A DNA stretch of 64,000 bases from Uloborus plumipes (GCA_038373865.1 JAXGGA010003456.1:38272-102271); one strand, 5' to 3'. Positions 49,170-63,069 are shown, counted from the stretch's first letter. Notes: generated by a model from the sequence alone, not told the origin. Made by a program: numbers and translations.

Positions 49170-50960
49170 TTCTTTACGCTTAAACCATTTAGTTATAGTA
49201 TCATGATGAAACACTTGTTGCACAATAAAACTCGTTGTTGACTATAAAAGTTTAGATCTAATTGACTTCATTTAGAGCTTTTTAATGATATAACATGCAA
49301 TGGTAAGATTATGTAGTTTATTTTGAATCATCGTTGTTGAGTAAAAATGTTTTGATTGATTTCCCAAGCTGAAGATTACGTGAGACACTTCAAAGCATAT
49401 GAGAGCAAAAAAAAAAAAAAAAAATCACACTCACAGTCTATTTATGAAAAAAATTTTACCTCCCAGTCAACAAAACACCAACTACAGCCCAGATGAATAT
49501 TTGCTTTTTGCAAACAAAAGAAATGCTGGCAAATAGCAAATATTCACACTTAAAATATGCTTTTCGGACATTTCCCTTAAATCAATGACAAAAATCATGG
49601 GTTCAAATATTTGTGTTGCTTTAACAGTAACATAAATGCTTTAAATCATCAATTTTAATGCTATTATTTTTATTATTTCGAATTATTGGTTTACCGTTTT
49701 TGGTTTAAAAAAAAAAACATTTGTATCCCAGCTTTTTTTTGTAATGGGTATATATATGATTAAATCTAATTTAAATCAGTTTTTATTGCTAATGCTTAGC
49801 GTTAATCTTTCACCGTAGATTGATGAAACCATGCCATTTTACCTGCGCGCTTTGATCGCTACTTTAGAAAGTTCAAAAGTCGCTTTTTAAGAAGTTACTT
49901 AACGAAGAAAAATTGAAACTGAATTAACTAAACAAATGAGTGAAAGTTACCATTACTATTTTAATGGAGAAAACTGAGTTACCAAAGCATTCGAGAAATA
50001 AAATATGCTGTTAATTACTTTTGAGCTATTTTAAAAAACATATGAAGCATAAATTGTGCTGAATATTAAATTTCAACGTTTTATAAATACAATGTTATCT
50101 TTCTGAAAAATAATTAAAATAAAGTGAAACTAATTTCTAGCTTTTAATCTCTTCCTCATAATTATGCGTTTTTTAATTTTCCTTCCATCGTTTATTTCCA
50201 TCAATATTTTTCTACAAAATGTGCTAAATGGGACGAGCAGCCTATTTTCCTTTTAAGATCATAAAGCATCTGTCTTTTTGGAATTTATATATGCAGATGC
50301 GAACAAAGCACCAAGAAAACAAAAAACAGAAAACGGATAAAAGCAGTTTTTGAAGGATAGAACTCATTATTTCCGGACAATGGGACAGAATTTCTTTGAT
50401 GAAGACAGCCGCTTTTACCCAGGATTTCTTGCTTCGACGTTAGAGTTTCAATGAATAATTCATTATTCTAATTCAGGAAACGACCGACTAGAAGATTTTT
50501 TTTTTATTTCACTCTTGTTCCCTAAATCTTGTGTCGTAAGGTATATAAGATACAAAGAGACTTTCTGTGATTTTATGCTTTACATACTCGGTGGGTTGTA
50601 ACTCCATTCATTTTGAAAATCTTTAAGGTGCTTAACTCTTTTACTAGCTTAGTGACTTAAGTGATTGTATGTTATCTATGTTTTATGAAAATTAACGTTT
50701 GACTTTTGCCTAATGGGCCAACATTGATTGTTATTTTACATAAACCAGGTTATCATAAAGCTATAATAAGAAAGAGAAGCAACTATGTACCCCAGTGCAT
50801 GGTTCTGACATGCGCTGCCTTTTGTCGAATGCTTTTTCATCCATTTTTGCATTGAAAAAGGCGTTTCTTGTAACGCCAAAACACGTGTTTACATTATTCC
50901 TGTGCAATTGTTCTTTTCACCGATTTATTTTGCGTCGTTTTTGTCTCTCCCTACTTTCCC
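49170..50960. other. AT-rich sequence, nothing recognised
   Basis: Upstream of the Ig2 exon on the gene's strand. A search by eye for an Ig1-type exon and a signal peptide found none. Confidence 0.45.
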
Positions 50961-50969
50961 CGTATAGTA

Positions 50970-52140
50970 CAAGGTGGTCCAAAAGATATGAGAGAAAGTA
51001 AGCAATCGTTGTGAAAAAAAATGCAAACATCAAGAACATTAAACCTACTTTATTAAATAAAGCTATGTCATTTCAAATAGTAGATTTCCAAAATGTTTAC
51101 CATCCCGAACTATAATGTTATAAAGCCAATTTTGAAACTCTGTGTAACTTGCTGGAGTGGGACGTGACAACCAATTTCAATTCTGATGTCCAGTTTTAGT
51201 GTCCTCTAATGCAGTGATTCCCAAATTTTTGGCGACGAAATTCTTAGTGCTTCATACTTACTCTAAAAAGCCCCAATGTTGTTAATGGCTAAACGAGAGA
51301 ATGTTAACTGTGGAAGTCAAATATTATTCATTAGCTTTCATAATTATTTTCTTCTACATAAAATAAACTTTAGGAGGCAATTTGAGCAAGGGTTCCGTTT
51401 AACACATTTTGGGACAGCTGCTTTAGTGAACCGGAAGGTATCCAAAATACGATCTCGTTGATGTATGTTACCAGGCCCGTTATTTCAAGTTTTTTCAGGA
51501 GGGAGGGGTCAAAGGTTTGCAAAAACAGTGCACTTTCGACGGAAAACAACAAAATCACGCCCACTTATATGCAAATACATTGACTTCCCAAAGTCGGGAA
51601 GGGGTTCATTGACCCCCTAAGTCGGGGGGCGAGACGGGCTAAATGACGACCCTGCGTGTAACCCCAAAAGAAGAAGACGCACTGATTTACTACCGGGCTG
51701 TATAGGGGGACATTCTACCCTGTGCGCCGTAAGTTTCTCTCTATCTAATGAAATTAAACCCTCACCAAATGCCAATTCAATCCACATAGTGTCAGCAAAT
51801 GTGTAAAGACGATCCCGCACCTCCGTGAGAAAGTAAAGCGTGCCATGTAGAGACGGTTCACTTCAAGGTCAAACTGATGCTCTAGCATCTTTTGATACTT
51901 CACTCCTGTGACTTGATCGTCGATGAATATCTAACTGATTATCATCTTATATGGGGCATGACACCATAAACTTTTAATAATGTAGAGTGAAGAGACGACA
52001 CTGAGACGAAAATTTTCCACAATCCAATGGCACCAGTTTTACTTCCCCAAGAATTTTCGTTAGACTACAGGGTAGCAAACAATAATTTGGACGAAGTTTC
52101 AAACCAAATATATCTAGGGGAAGACCGCTTATATTGGAGT
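50970..52140 (-). pseudogene. Degenerate mariner-type relic (minus strand)
   Basis: The left end CAAGGTGGTCCAAAAG after TA looks like a terminal repeat. Minus-strand fragments resemble mariner-type transposase: a C-terminal RDGKHFGNLL before a stop near 51065, and VTGVKYQKMLEHQF near 51880. The region between is interrupted by a dispersed G-rich repeat at about 51475-51640. Many stops are present. The assignment rests on short motifs only. Confidence 0.35.
51475..51640 (+). repeat. Dispersed repeat, copy 2 (shared with 26.4 kb)
   Basis: This carries the same ordered blocks as the copy at 26310-26490 (TTTCAAGTT-TT-CAGGAGG, ACAACAAAATCACGCCCAC, TTATATGCAAATACATTGA), with divergence and different G runs. 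Confidence 0.6.
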
Positions 52141-52408
52141 CCCTAAGAACAAGATTTCTAGGTCGCTAAACGTGATGCAAAATAAAAATACAAAATGAGC
52201 TATTGTAAGCTGAATTTAATCAGGAACCTCCTTATGTACTTAAATTTTCTGTAAATATAAATATAGTTTTTTTTTTAATATCTTTAAAAAGTTGCAAAAG
52301 TCCAATATAGGAATATATTTGGCGCTGTGTTGATGAACTCACTGGTAGTATTCCATACACTTAAACATGTTTTGCACTTTATCTCTGAGACAAATTAGTA
52401 TCCATATA

Positions 52409-54716
52409 GGGTGAGTCGAAAAAATCGATTTTTTTATTTCGAAATCGCATTACCCCTCAAAAGTTGTGGTTTAGTATCCACAACTTGGGAAAAATAAAAA
52501 AAAAATTCTAAGTTGACGTCTTCGGTTCGCGCATGAGGCTCAAAGTTGGAAAAAATATGTTTAAAACGGAAATTTTCAAAAAGAAAAAAGAAAAAAAAAA
52601 TGTAACTTTTTATAATGCAACTGCCATAAGCTGTAAATATTTTGTGCATTTTTAATCTAAAAAAATATTTTATAGCTTTTACATATGATCTTTATTTTGC
52701 ACATCAGCCTTAAATTGGGCTAAAATCGCCTACAATGTCAAATTTCGAAAATATCGATTTTTTTATTTCGAAATCGCATTACCTCTCAAAAGTTGTGGCT
52801 TGGTATCCAAAATTTGGGGAAAATTAAAAAAAAAAATCTAAGTTGACTCCTTCGGTTCGCGCATGAGGCTCAAAGTTGGAAAATATATGCTAAAAATGGA
52901 AATTTTCAAAAAATAGTTTGAAAAAAAAAGTATTTTTTTCTGTTGAAACTGATTTAAATTGTTAGTAGATAACATAATTTGAACCCAAAAAATTATATAT
53001 AACTTTTATAAGATACATTCTGTTTGTGCATGAGGCTCAAAATATGAAAAAAAAGAAATGTCAAAAACTGAACCAGAACGCACTATGTTGGCGCTGTGCC
53101 AGTATATTTTTGTTCTACAGCCGACTAGTCTAGACATTACACATATTCTAGGAGACAGTTCAAAGTCTCTGCAGTCTGCACTCCCTTTGGTTGTCACTTA
53201 GTCAGCTAGACCCGCCAAACAAACAGCATCTTTAATTAGCAACTGAAAGTGAATCAAATAGAAGAAATTTACTGAAAAACTTCTATACCAATATACAGTG
53301 TTAATACCAATGTGCGTTCTATACCAATGTACACATGTCCAGTGTACGTCCACAAGAGATTGGCTTTTTAGCACAAGAACACGAAAAATTCATTGCACAC
53401 TTGCAAGAAGCAACGTCAAAGACTTCGATTCATTAACAAAGTGATTGAGTTTTGTCTTGAAGTTCAATTTATCTTTATCACGACTAAATGACTTTCTCAA
53501 AGTGTAGTATTTATTATGGTAATCCTTTATCAATTTTACAATACGTACATGACTGACCGTTGGTGTAGAAGCGTTGCTGTATATTTCTTCTAGCTGCTAT
53601 GCAATCTGAAATCTTTGAAAAAGGTTCGCCTTTTACAGATTGCGATTTTTCTTCAAAGCAAGCAAACAACACATCTGCACATGTGGATAAAACACTTTGA
53701 CTTAATCCTTTCGGTGCACCAAAAAACGGACAAGCAATTAAACGTTTAGAAGTTTTCCGGGGTTCCATTATTTATTATTCGGAGAATGGAGAACAGTATA
53801 ACAAAACTTGAACATAAAAATATGCTATAAAATTACAAAAAGCTCACCCAAAGCTAAACACGCTGCACTTCTTGATTCACTTTCAGTTGCTAATTAAAGA
53901 TGCTGTTTGTTTGGCGGGTCTAGCTGACTAAATGACAACTAAAGGGAGTGCAGACTGCAGGGACTTTGAACTGTCTCCTAGAATATGTGTAATGTCTAGA
54001 CAAGTTGGCCTAGAAATATACCGGCAAATCGCCGACATAGTGCGTTCTGGTTCAGTTTTTGACATTTTGTTTTTTTTTTCATATTTTGAGCCTTATGCAC
54101 AAACAGAAGGTATCTTCTAAAAGTTATATATAATTTTTTGGGTTCAAATCATGTTATCTACTAACAATTTAAATCAGTTTCGATAGAAAAAAATTACTTT
54201 TGTTTTCAAAGTATTTTTTGAAAATTTCCATTTTTAGCATATATTTTCCAACTTTGAGCCTCATGCGCGAACCGAAGGGGTCAACTTAGATTTTTTTTTT
54301 AATTTTCCCCAAATTTTGGATACCAAACTCCAACTTTTGAGAGGTAATGCGATTTCGAAATAAAAAAATCGATAATTTCGAAATTTGACATTGTAGTCGA
54401 TTTTAGCCCAATTTAAGGCTGATGTTCAAACTAAAGATCGTATGTAAAAGCTATAAAATATTTTTTTAGATTAAAAATGCACAAAATATTTACAGCTTAT
54501 GGCAGTTGTATTATAAAAAGTTACAATTTTTTTTTCTTTATTCTTTTTGAAAATTTCCATTTTTAACATATTTTTTCCAACTTTGAGCCTCATGCGCGAA
54601 CCGAAGACGTCAACTTCGATTTTTTTTTATTTTTCCCAAGTTGTGGATACTAAACCACAGCTTTTGATGGGTAATGCGATTTCGAAATAAAAAAAATCGA
54701 TTTTTTCGACTCACCC
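52409..54716. mobile_element. 2.3-kb fold-back element with tandem repeats in its arms
   Basis: The arms at 52409-53254 and 53872-54716 are inverted copies that start GGGTGAGTCGAAAAAATCGA. Within each arm a unit of about 320 bp (ATTTCGAAATCGCATTACC through GAGGCTCAAAGTTGG) is present twice in tandem. TAGTATCCA flanks both sides (52396-52404, 54717-54725), a 9-bp duplication, with two extra bases on the left. Duplications of 9-11 bp are typical of Mutator-like elements. The loop (53255-53871) carries a small minus-strand frame. Confidence 0.8.
53514..53768 (-). pseudogene. Partial gene in the fold-back loop
   Basis: An 84-residue frame with a real ATG at 53768 reads MEPRKTSKRLIACPFFGAPK, then ends. 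Its style (ACPFFGAPKGLSQSVLSTCADVL followed by SKISDCIA) resembles the N-termini of transposon-encoded proteins of invertebrates, but I cannot name the family. It is probably the 5' end of a captured or parental transposase gene. Confidence 0.35.
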
Positions 54717-54916
54717 TAGTATCCAATAACAGTTATTTGTAGCGGTTTGTTGCTCCTTCTTGTGTAACTTTTTCTGTTCTATGTCTCTTTTATATGACCA
54801 TGAAATTAGAACGAGTGATTAAGGGATGAAAATTAATCAACAAATAATCCGCAAACTCATTCTGAAAGATTTTATCGTACTTTAATGCAAACTATTCTTC
54901 GGAAATAATAAAAAAA

Positions 54917-55241
54917 TGGACCTTCGAACAGGATTCCGCACTTGCACACAGAGCTAAAGTCACTCAAGATTGGAACAAAACTCATTTTACAGACATCACT
55001 TTAGCTCAAGAATGGCCACCGTACTTCCTAGACTTAAAATCAATAGATTTTTTTGTTTGCACCATCTCGGACACAAGGGTGAGTGCTAACCCACATAAAA
55101 TTTTGGCATCCCCAATTAATTCCTTATGCAAGGAATGGGATAAAAAAAACCTCAAGTAAGTTGCCGCAGACAACCGAAAATTTTGTGGCACGTAAGAAGC
55201 TTTGTATTAAGGCTAAAAGTAGCCACTTTGAAAATTTCTAA
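54917..55241 (+). pseudogene. maT-type (DD37D) mariner transposase relic, C-terminal part
   Basis: The plus strand reads WTFEQDSALAHRAKVTQDW, then AQEWPPYFLDLKSIDFF and SANPHKILASPINSLCKEWD, followed by a stop at 55157. The tail KAKSSHFENF continues in another frame. The second Asp (EQDSA) and third Asp (SIDFF) have 37 residues between them, the maT spacing. An end-like GGAGCACCTTG lies at 55377-55387. The upstream half is missing or unrecognisable. Confidence 0.65.
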
Positions 55242-55399
55242 GTATTTAAGGAGTAATAAATCCATATTTATTTTGAAGCTAATATTTTCATTAGCATTAA
55301 AATCATATATGTATTATGTAAGTTTGTGTTACTTCGTATCATCCGATATTGCTGGAGACGATCTTGTAGATTATTTGGAGCACCTTGAATATTAAATGA

Positions 55400-58300
55400 T
55401 ATTAAAATCTGTCTTTCAAGTATATGTTCAATGTTTTTACAACCGGTAGTTTTTTTCAGAGCTATCGCTTACTTTCTATGATGTTTTTTGGACCATTTTT
55501 TACTTAAAGGAGACATTTTATTGCAATACATGTCACGCAGTCAAATTTTGAATATTACAAATGATTTCCAGAAGGCGTTACTGAGCATGTGAAACGCTCT
55601 GATGTATCAATGACACAAAAAACTGATGGAAACCTTGATTAAATTTATGAAATCGTCAACGTTTGATTTCCGTGAGATTGGGTGATGTCACGGTAATTTA
55701 AATGTACAAAATTGTACAATATGTACAAAATGTAACATGTATACGTAATTTAAAAGCGTTAAATATAGTAAGCAAATGCGACGATTTATTCATGTTCTTT
55801 CTTTTTTTTATTTTGAGCATTCAAAATTCTTCACGACGTTAGTTTTTCTTTCTCAATATACAAATGATTAGGTTTGCAGCACTAAAATTTTCATTACCGT
55901 AACCCAAGCATAAGAAAAGAGCGCCATAATTAATTACATTCGTCCTTTGAAGTTAAACGTAATATTTTTCAACTAAGATATATTCTGTAACGAATTTCCA
56001 GTTTTGTTGTTGGAATGAAAAATTAATTATGATATAGGGAACGTAAGAAAGTTTTTTTTTCTTGCTGTTAGAGAAATGATTTATGAGCGAAAACTACAAA
56101 GAAGGAACCAAGAAAAGGAAATCTGAAAAACACTTGCTTTTTCTCGCTGCATGCATTAAACTTGTATAAAGTGTGGGAAATGCGAGTTTTCTTTCGTATT
56201 TTTTGTTATTACTCTTTTACTGATGTGTTATGCGGAAGGAAAAGAAAGGTGGCCATTCATCTAAGCAAGAAAAGTTTAGTTAAATAATACAGAAGAAGAT
56301 TCATAACATGATTTTAATATTTTTTACTTAACGTTTTTTCTTTTGTGATGTACATATTTTTAATAACCTCTATTTTAACGATGTTTTTGTGGAATTGAAG
56401 AAGCAAAGTATTGAAATGTATACGGAAATAAATAGATTATTTAATGCCATAGAAAAGGCATCACTTTAGGAGTTTATTCACAAGGTTATAGCATAAACAG
56501 CACTTTTTATTGACCCCATTGTTAAAATAATGTCCAAAACTTAACAAAGTGTTGAAATGTAAGATTAATAAATCTAAAAGACATTTCGCAAGAAATATTT
56601 CCGTATCTTTCTAAACTTACTGAAATTTTACTAGTATTCTTTTACCGGTATAACTGTCACATTTTTCTTCTAATATCTGTTAAAACGATTTGAAGTACAG
56701 GTAAAATAATAATTAAAATTACATAGGTAAACTGATCATAGGAAAAAATTGTTTCCGCATAATTCAAAAATGACTATTTCGAAAAAGTTGTAAAAACAAA
56801 GTTACAACATACATTATATCCAATGCTTGACACTGTTTGCAGTAAATAATATCTTATAATTCTTTCACTTTGTATTTCGCATTGCAAAAAAAAAAAAAAA
56901 AAAGTTCAGGAAAAAGAAACTTTCCATGCAACAGCAATAATTTTTAAGCATTGAAGATATCTTGTCTTAGCAACATTTTTTAAAAATATATTTTACTTCT
57001 TAATTGTTTAAAAATAAAGTATTTTTATTGGGAGAAAATATAATTAGAAACATAGCTTTTAGTTACTATGAAAACACATTTATATTTATTCTTCTCAATC
57101 GCTAGGCTTAAATATTTCAGATAGCTCTAAATGTAACTTTATACTAAAGAGTAAAATTTTTGTTTTGAAGAGGATTTCTTACAATATGAAATCTTACAAG
57201 GATAAAAGAAACATGGTATAGAGCGTGATAATGAAAATAAACCTAATGCATACATTTTCTAAGCTTTTTATAATTAGAAATATTACACTAAGGCAATTTA
57301 AAATTTTTATTACATCTAACTTAATTCATGAACTTCAAATGTGAAAAGTAAATTCCTAGTTAAAATGATGAAAAATAAAAATCCTAAAAAATCTATTGTG
57401 ACTTTCACTGAGTTGAAGTAGATTATTTTTCAAGATAAATTTCGAAATGAGATGATAAGACACCTTTTGCCTTTCTTTTTAGGTGATGTATGTAATAAAA
57501 ATTATAGAAGAACCCCCGTGTAGTTTTTATTTGTCACTGAAGGTAAAATATAATGTATCTTAAATGTTTGATATATTTTGATCAAACACGACAGCTTGTA
57601 ATGAATATTATATTTGTTTAAGTTTTTCGCTGGAAATGGCTTTCTTTTAAAATTTATTTTTCATCTTGACACTAAGGTATCTACTTCATTATAATTAGTT
57701 TCTTCACTACTGGTTCAAAATTTCTAACATTCTTACTGTTTATTTTTCAAGTCCTATAAATTCAACTCGATAAATATTTTCATAATTGTAATCAACATAA
57801 AACCATTTCCAGTTTTTTTAGTTTCTTCACGCGTCTAATAAGTATAAAAAATATCATAACAATATCAACAGTATCACATGCGCAATAAATTTATTCCACA
57901 CGATATTAAATTTTGAAAGGTTGAAAAAACAATTTTATCTGCAAAGAGAATATTGACCTAAAGAAAATCAATAAAAGACTTCCTTAACGTTCTTCTACTC
58001 CAGAGTAAATACTTACAGACACTTGAATTTCTGGTAAATGTCTTTCGTTCTTGGAACTATTTCACCATTTTTTTTTTCTCTTTCTTTTCGATAAAAAGTA
58101 CTGAAGTTAATAAAAAATTCCTAATATACCTTTTTGAAGTTGCTCTTGGCGAGAATAAAAGTAATGATATTTCAAATAACCCTGAGCTCGGTTGTTTTCC
58201 TTTCAACTGAAAATACTATTACTATCTCCTCTTCGGGATTATTTTTTCTTCCAAGGTCCATTTCGTAACTGTTTTCTAAATTTAATACTAAGATAAATGA

Positions 58301-59190
58301 TGTTTGTAAAGAAATAAATCTTGAAGACGGAATCTGGAAAAAAAAATCTTCAAAATAAACTTCTTGTTCTTTAAAATAGTTCGTCCAATAATGATAATAA
58401 GTTTCGTATCTGAAATTTCAGTACGATTTGCTTCGCAACATGTTTGAATGAACACTGTAAGACCGAAAGATTAATTTAATGGTTTTCAAAAATTATTTAG
58501 AATACAAAAAAGCGAAGAAAATCTTAAGTAGGATTGTAAATGTTTGTTTAAAGTGACTCTTAAAATAACTTTTTAAAAGTACAATCCATAACCACTGAAT
58601 ACAGTTATAATTTTGTTTCATGAAATAATTTTCGACTAATTATATTTTGGTTCTTACAAGTTTTACTCCTTTACAGATATCGTGATTTACTAAAATTTTA
58701 GATTTATATTAAAAAAAAATAATTGTAGATAAATCTATAATCCTACCATTTTGTGTTTGCTGTTGGCATTGTTGTGTTGTAAATAAAAAAATAACTTAAG
58801 ATCATTTTCTTCAGTAATGATTTTCCCAGCTTTGCTAGAACACTGCTTTGCTTTTGCACCTTTGTAACATCAGCATTAGCCTTTATCATCCAAATACCAC
58901 AGACAAAATACAACCCTTAAAACTGAATAGGGATATTATTTTTTAACTGCATAATAGATAGTTATTTAAACAGAAAAATAATGAGATTATTACTGAGATT
59001 TGACAAATAAACGAGTAAACATTTTCACCTAGTCAGGATAAAAGCTCTAAACCTAAAGGACGCAATTAGACTGAAAGTTACAGCTTTAGCAAGTAGCTTA
59101 TTTAGAAAAGGTATATTATGTAACATTTGTTAAATAATAATAAGAGAGAAAAATGGACGAAAAAGAGGTAGAGATTTAAATGGAGAATGC
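55400..59190. other. AT-rich sequence, nothing recognised
   Basis: About 3.8 kb with no transposon ends, exon motif or notable repeat seen. Confidence 0.5.
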
Positions 59191-59199
59191 CAAGGTATA

Positions 59200-59551
59200 C
59201 ACTGCAAAATATATACTGTCATTCGTACTGCAATAAATGAACTGTTGTTTTTACAGTATAATACTGGCAGAAGAGGTTCCAATTTAAGACTGTAAAATTC
59301 ACAGTAATAAACTGTAAAACTAGCAATTTTACAGTTTCTTAGCGCAAAGTTATTACCGCAAAGTTTAGCTGCATTATACTGTAAAAAACAGAATATTATT
59401 GGCAGCAGAGGTTCCAGTTTAAAACTAAAAAACACAGTAGTAATCTGGAAAATTGATAATTTTAGTTTATTACTATGCAATTTATGGTTTTAAACTTTAA
59501 CCTCTACAGCCAGTATTATACTGTAGAAACAACAGTTTATTTTTTGCAGTG
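59200..59551. mobile_element. TA-flanked MITE rich in TTTACAGT motifs, copy 2
   Basis: It begins CACTGCAAAAT and ends TTTTTTGCAGTG, with TA on both sides (59198-59199, 59552-59553). It shares TTTTTACAGTATAATACTGG, GGCAGCAGAGGTTCCAGTTT and related phrases with copy 1 at 40860-41277, partly inverted. Confidence 0.75.
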
Positions 59552-59969
59552 TAAATATTAACTGAAAGCACTACACTGTATTTGGGCCTTCATGTAAAAT
59601 TTCAAAAATTTCAATTTAAAAATTTGTCGTAATAAATTCAATACCATTTCCAAAAATACTTAACAATCCTATTTCTACTGCAAATATCATAAAAGAAAAT
59701 ACTTTAGTCTCGAATTCAAGTTTATAAAACTGTAGCAACAATATTTTCTAGATATGAAATTTATATTGTATTTTTCTGTATATTAAGTGATAAATATCAA
59801 TTAAAAAGATAGATTTCAAAACTAGATTCGTGTAAGACAATGAGCGGATAAGGTAAGCGAGGAAATGCAAAACATTACCACCTCATTTCAATTAGGTTGT
59901 TTTTTTTCCGTTGAAAGAAACCTTTTGAGATGTTTTTAATGCGTTTCTCTGTAGAAAAATTGCATAAAG

Positions 59970-60036
59970 AAGTCAATTACATAATAAATCAATTGCATAA
60001 TAAGTCAATTGCATAATAAGTCAATTGCATAATAAG
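59970..60036 (+). repeat. 16-bp tandem repeat, about four units
   Basis: The unit AAGTCAATTGCATAAT is repeated four times; the first copies differ by one or two bases. Confidence 0.85.
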
Positions 60037-60039
60037 TTA

Positions 60040-62890
60040 AAAAGTTTGTACTAACTCATACAGCCAGACGTGAATTCATTTAAAGGGTATTTGCTATTTG
60101 CCGAAGAATTATGTGCACCACTATACAAATTTACCTAAATAAAGATACTTTGCATCGGGTTTTGCTCCCGCAATTTCAATTATCAACATTTCTCTGACTT
60201 TGTAGCTTAGTTTGCATTGTTTTCAATTCTAATCCATATAATAGACATGCGTGTGATCCATTTGTCCTAATCGGCTTATCCGTGATTTCTAATACATTAT
60301 TAATCGTATAAGCAATGGGAATTTAATTTTCCTAGCAATATATTTAACACAAATTTGAATTCAGGGCTCTAAAGAGCGAGTTTTATTTGATCAAGCCGCT
60401 TGTTTTAATTTTTGTTAAATTGTTCACAAGTATGATGTATTTTCCCATTGATATTTCCAATTCTCAAAAAAAATCTTGTCAAAGCACGGTTCCAATTAGC
60501 GAGATGTAGTAAAAATATTTTTAAATAAAAAGTTAAAATGCAGAAATAATATAATTAATCGAGAAACTTTCTTAAAAATTTAGGCTGTCTAGAGTTTAGT
60601 GAGCCTGTTTTCTGGAGAGAGAAAATCCGTCGGGAAGAAAAAAATATCCTCTTAAAAAGGTAATTTTTATCAGAAAAAGTCACGTGCGGAGTTCTTTGTT
60701 TACGTTATAAAGTAATGCAATCCGAATTTCCTTTTACTTCGGGTTGCCAATAAATAAATAAATTAATAAATAAAATAATAATAATAATTAAAACATAAAT
60801 ATAAAAATAATTAAAAAAAATACCTCAACAATTATGATTTTACATTAGAGCCCAGGGCTATGGGTTTCGAGTTGGAATTTGCTCTACTTATTTTAGAGCA
60901 AAGCAGTCGCAATCAGGGGTAGAAGGCATAAAATTCTAAGCATTGGAGTCGGTCAAAATTTCTTCCGATCATCTCTGTCACGGTGGCGGAATCGGAGTCG
61001 GAGTCTAGAATTTTTAGTCTTAACCGAGGGCTATAAGGTCTTTAAACTCCGTTGTTGGTTATATTTCCACCGAAACGGCAAGTCTGGTAGAAATCCTTGC
61101 TGTTTGAATTCACTTCATTTTGATTCAGTCATATATACATCTGCTTTTTGTCAATGTCACGTATGCGAAGCATGGTATTTGAATATTTATTTGAAACCTT
61201 TTTTTCTAATTGTTAAAACCGAAAGTTGAGAATATATTCAGACTCTGCAAGTTTTTGGGGAGAAAAAAAAAAGTAAGATTTTTCGTCTTGCGGTTAATTG
61301 TTAACCATAAGCATTTTTGAATTGTTCAAAAATGGCTTTAAAACAGCTAAATAAAAAAAAAGGAATAAATGAAATAAAATGAAATAAATAAATAAATAAT
61401 TAAATAATATAAACATGTTTTTCATTAATAGCTTTTTCCACAAAAATTTGCTTGCAGAAAATCTATATTTAAGTTTCGATTTCTATTAGTCTTTACTTTA
61501 CCCGCAGACGCAATTGTTAAAATTTTATTATACGAAACGGAATGAAAAACCGTTCAAATCGAATCAAGAAGTTAAATATGAGAATGAGGAGCCGTCGCAT
61601 AGATCTTTCGAACAAAAAATAAGCTTATTTATTGAGGAGAAGGAGGCAGGGGAGGAGGGGGGGGGCAGATAGACCAACAGGCTGACATATTCCTTATTAC
61701 CAAGCTCTACTTTCGAATTTTCAATTCTTCGATGTTAATTTTTTTTTGTATTTTCGATAACTTCTCGGTGCATTAAACCATATTCATTGCTTTTTCCCCT
61801 TTTTTATTGCTTTGAATAATGAGTGAAAATTATGAATGATATTAAAAATGTATATAGCTCGGGGAAGACATTTTAAAGTAATAATATTTGATTTAAGTTA
61901 TTTATTGATATTTTTGGAGGTTTATAGCATTTTCCGCTTTCTAACAAATATTTGGTCATATGAAGTTTGAATATCAAAAAAAAAAAAAAAAAAAAAAGCA
62001 ATTTATTGGACTTGTTTTAGCCAAAAAACGGATGTTTTTACATGAAAAACCTTTAACATATTTTTTTATAAATTGCAAATCAAAAAATATTATTTACGTC
62101 TTATTAATAAATGATTATGATAAATTCAAGAGAGGTTCACTGAAAATTTCAAATAATATTTCTTGTGTTCTTTCGCCTAATTTTAATTGGGTAGAAATAC
62201 TTCTGTTGTGTGCAGTTAAATACTTCTGAATAAATAACTACGTTGCAACGGAGTAGTTATTTATTTATTTATTGACAGATATTTTCGATAGAAACCCCGA
62301 AAATTCGTTTAGTTCTATGGAAATATTGGAAACTGACGCTAGATTTCAGTTGGCCTCAACATTTTATGGGCAATAAAACACCTTTAAATGTTCCTTTTTT
62401 GACATCGCTTGCTTTTCATGCTGGTGTCTTATTTCTTTGTATTTCGAAATTTCATTTTGTGAAGAGAATAATAAAAATACATGAGAGAAGGGCGATGATA
62501 GAAAATTACTAATTTTGAAAGAAAACTTATAATACGATTAAATAATGAGTGAAACATAATAATTGATTAAATAAAATATAACCCTACATATGTCGACAAT
62601 ATATTATTAACCTAATAAATTTATTAAAATTTTCTCTAAGGGCGAAAAGATATCCGAAAATCCAATATTCTTTTTTGTCGGACTTTTTTTTCATTTATAA
62701 ACTCAAACGTTTTAAATTAAAAAATAAACTTTAAAAAAATCTTGTTACTCCAAAGTATTTGTTTGCTGTGCTATATGTGCAATCTGACCGTTTTTGCCTG
62801 TAATTTGCACGCATTTGGTATCATACTGCTTAATACCAAAGTCATTCCTTCCATTTAAGAATTGAACCGCAACATTGCTGCTGTTCCTTG
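60040..62890. other. AT-rich sequence with simple repeats
   Basis: AAAT/AAT-type simple repeats lie at about 60750-60820 and 61350-61400, a G tract at 61657-61665 and a 22-A run at 61977-61997. No gene was recognised. Confidence 0.5.
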
Positions 62891-62907
62891 CTAACGTGCT
62901 AAATATA

Positions 62908-63060
62908 CACTGTTAAAAAAAACCTGAATTTTCAGGAAGATTTTTACTGATTTTAACAGTAAATTTCCGTTTTCGTTTCAAAACAGAACTTTTCCTTGAA
63001 AAAACGGAACTATTCCGTGAATTACCAAGTTGGAGAAACAAAAAACGGAATTTACCCGTT
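62908..63060. repeat. Possible MITE end (CACTGTTAAAAAAAAC)
   Basis: TA followed by CACTGTTAAAAAAAACCTGA and a CCTGAATTTTCAGG palindrome looks like one end of a MITE. CGGAA-type words recur over the next 100 bp. No matching far end was found. Confidence 0.3.
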
Positions 63061-63069
63061 GTGGTTGAA

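Noticed and set aside
51617..51820. Possible Ig1-type exon of Dscam
   Set aside because: The frame lacks Ig Cys/Trp signatures and lies in a repeat-rich relic region.
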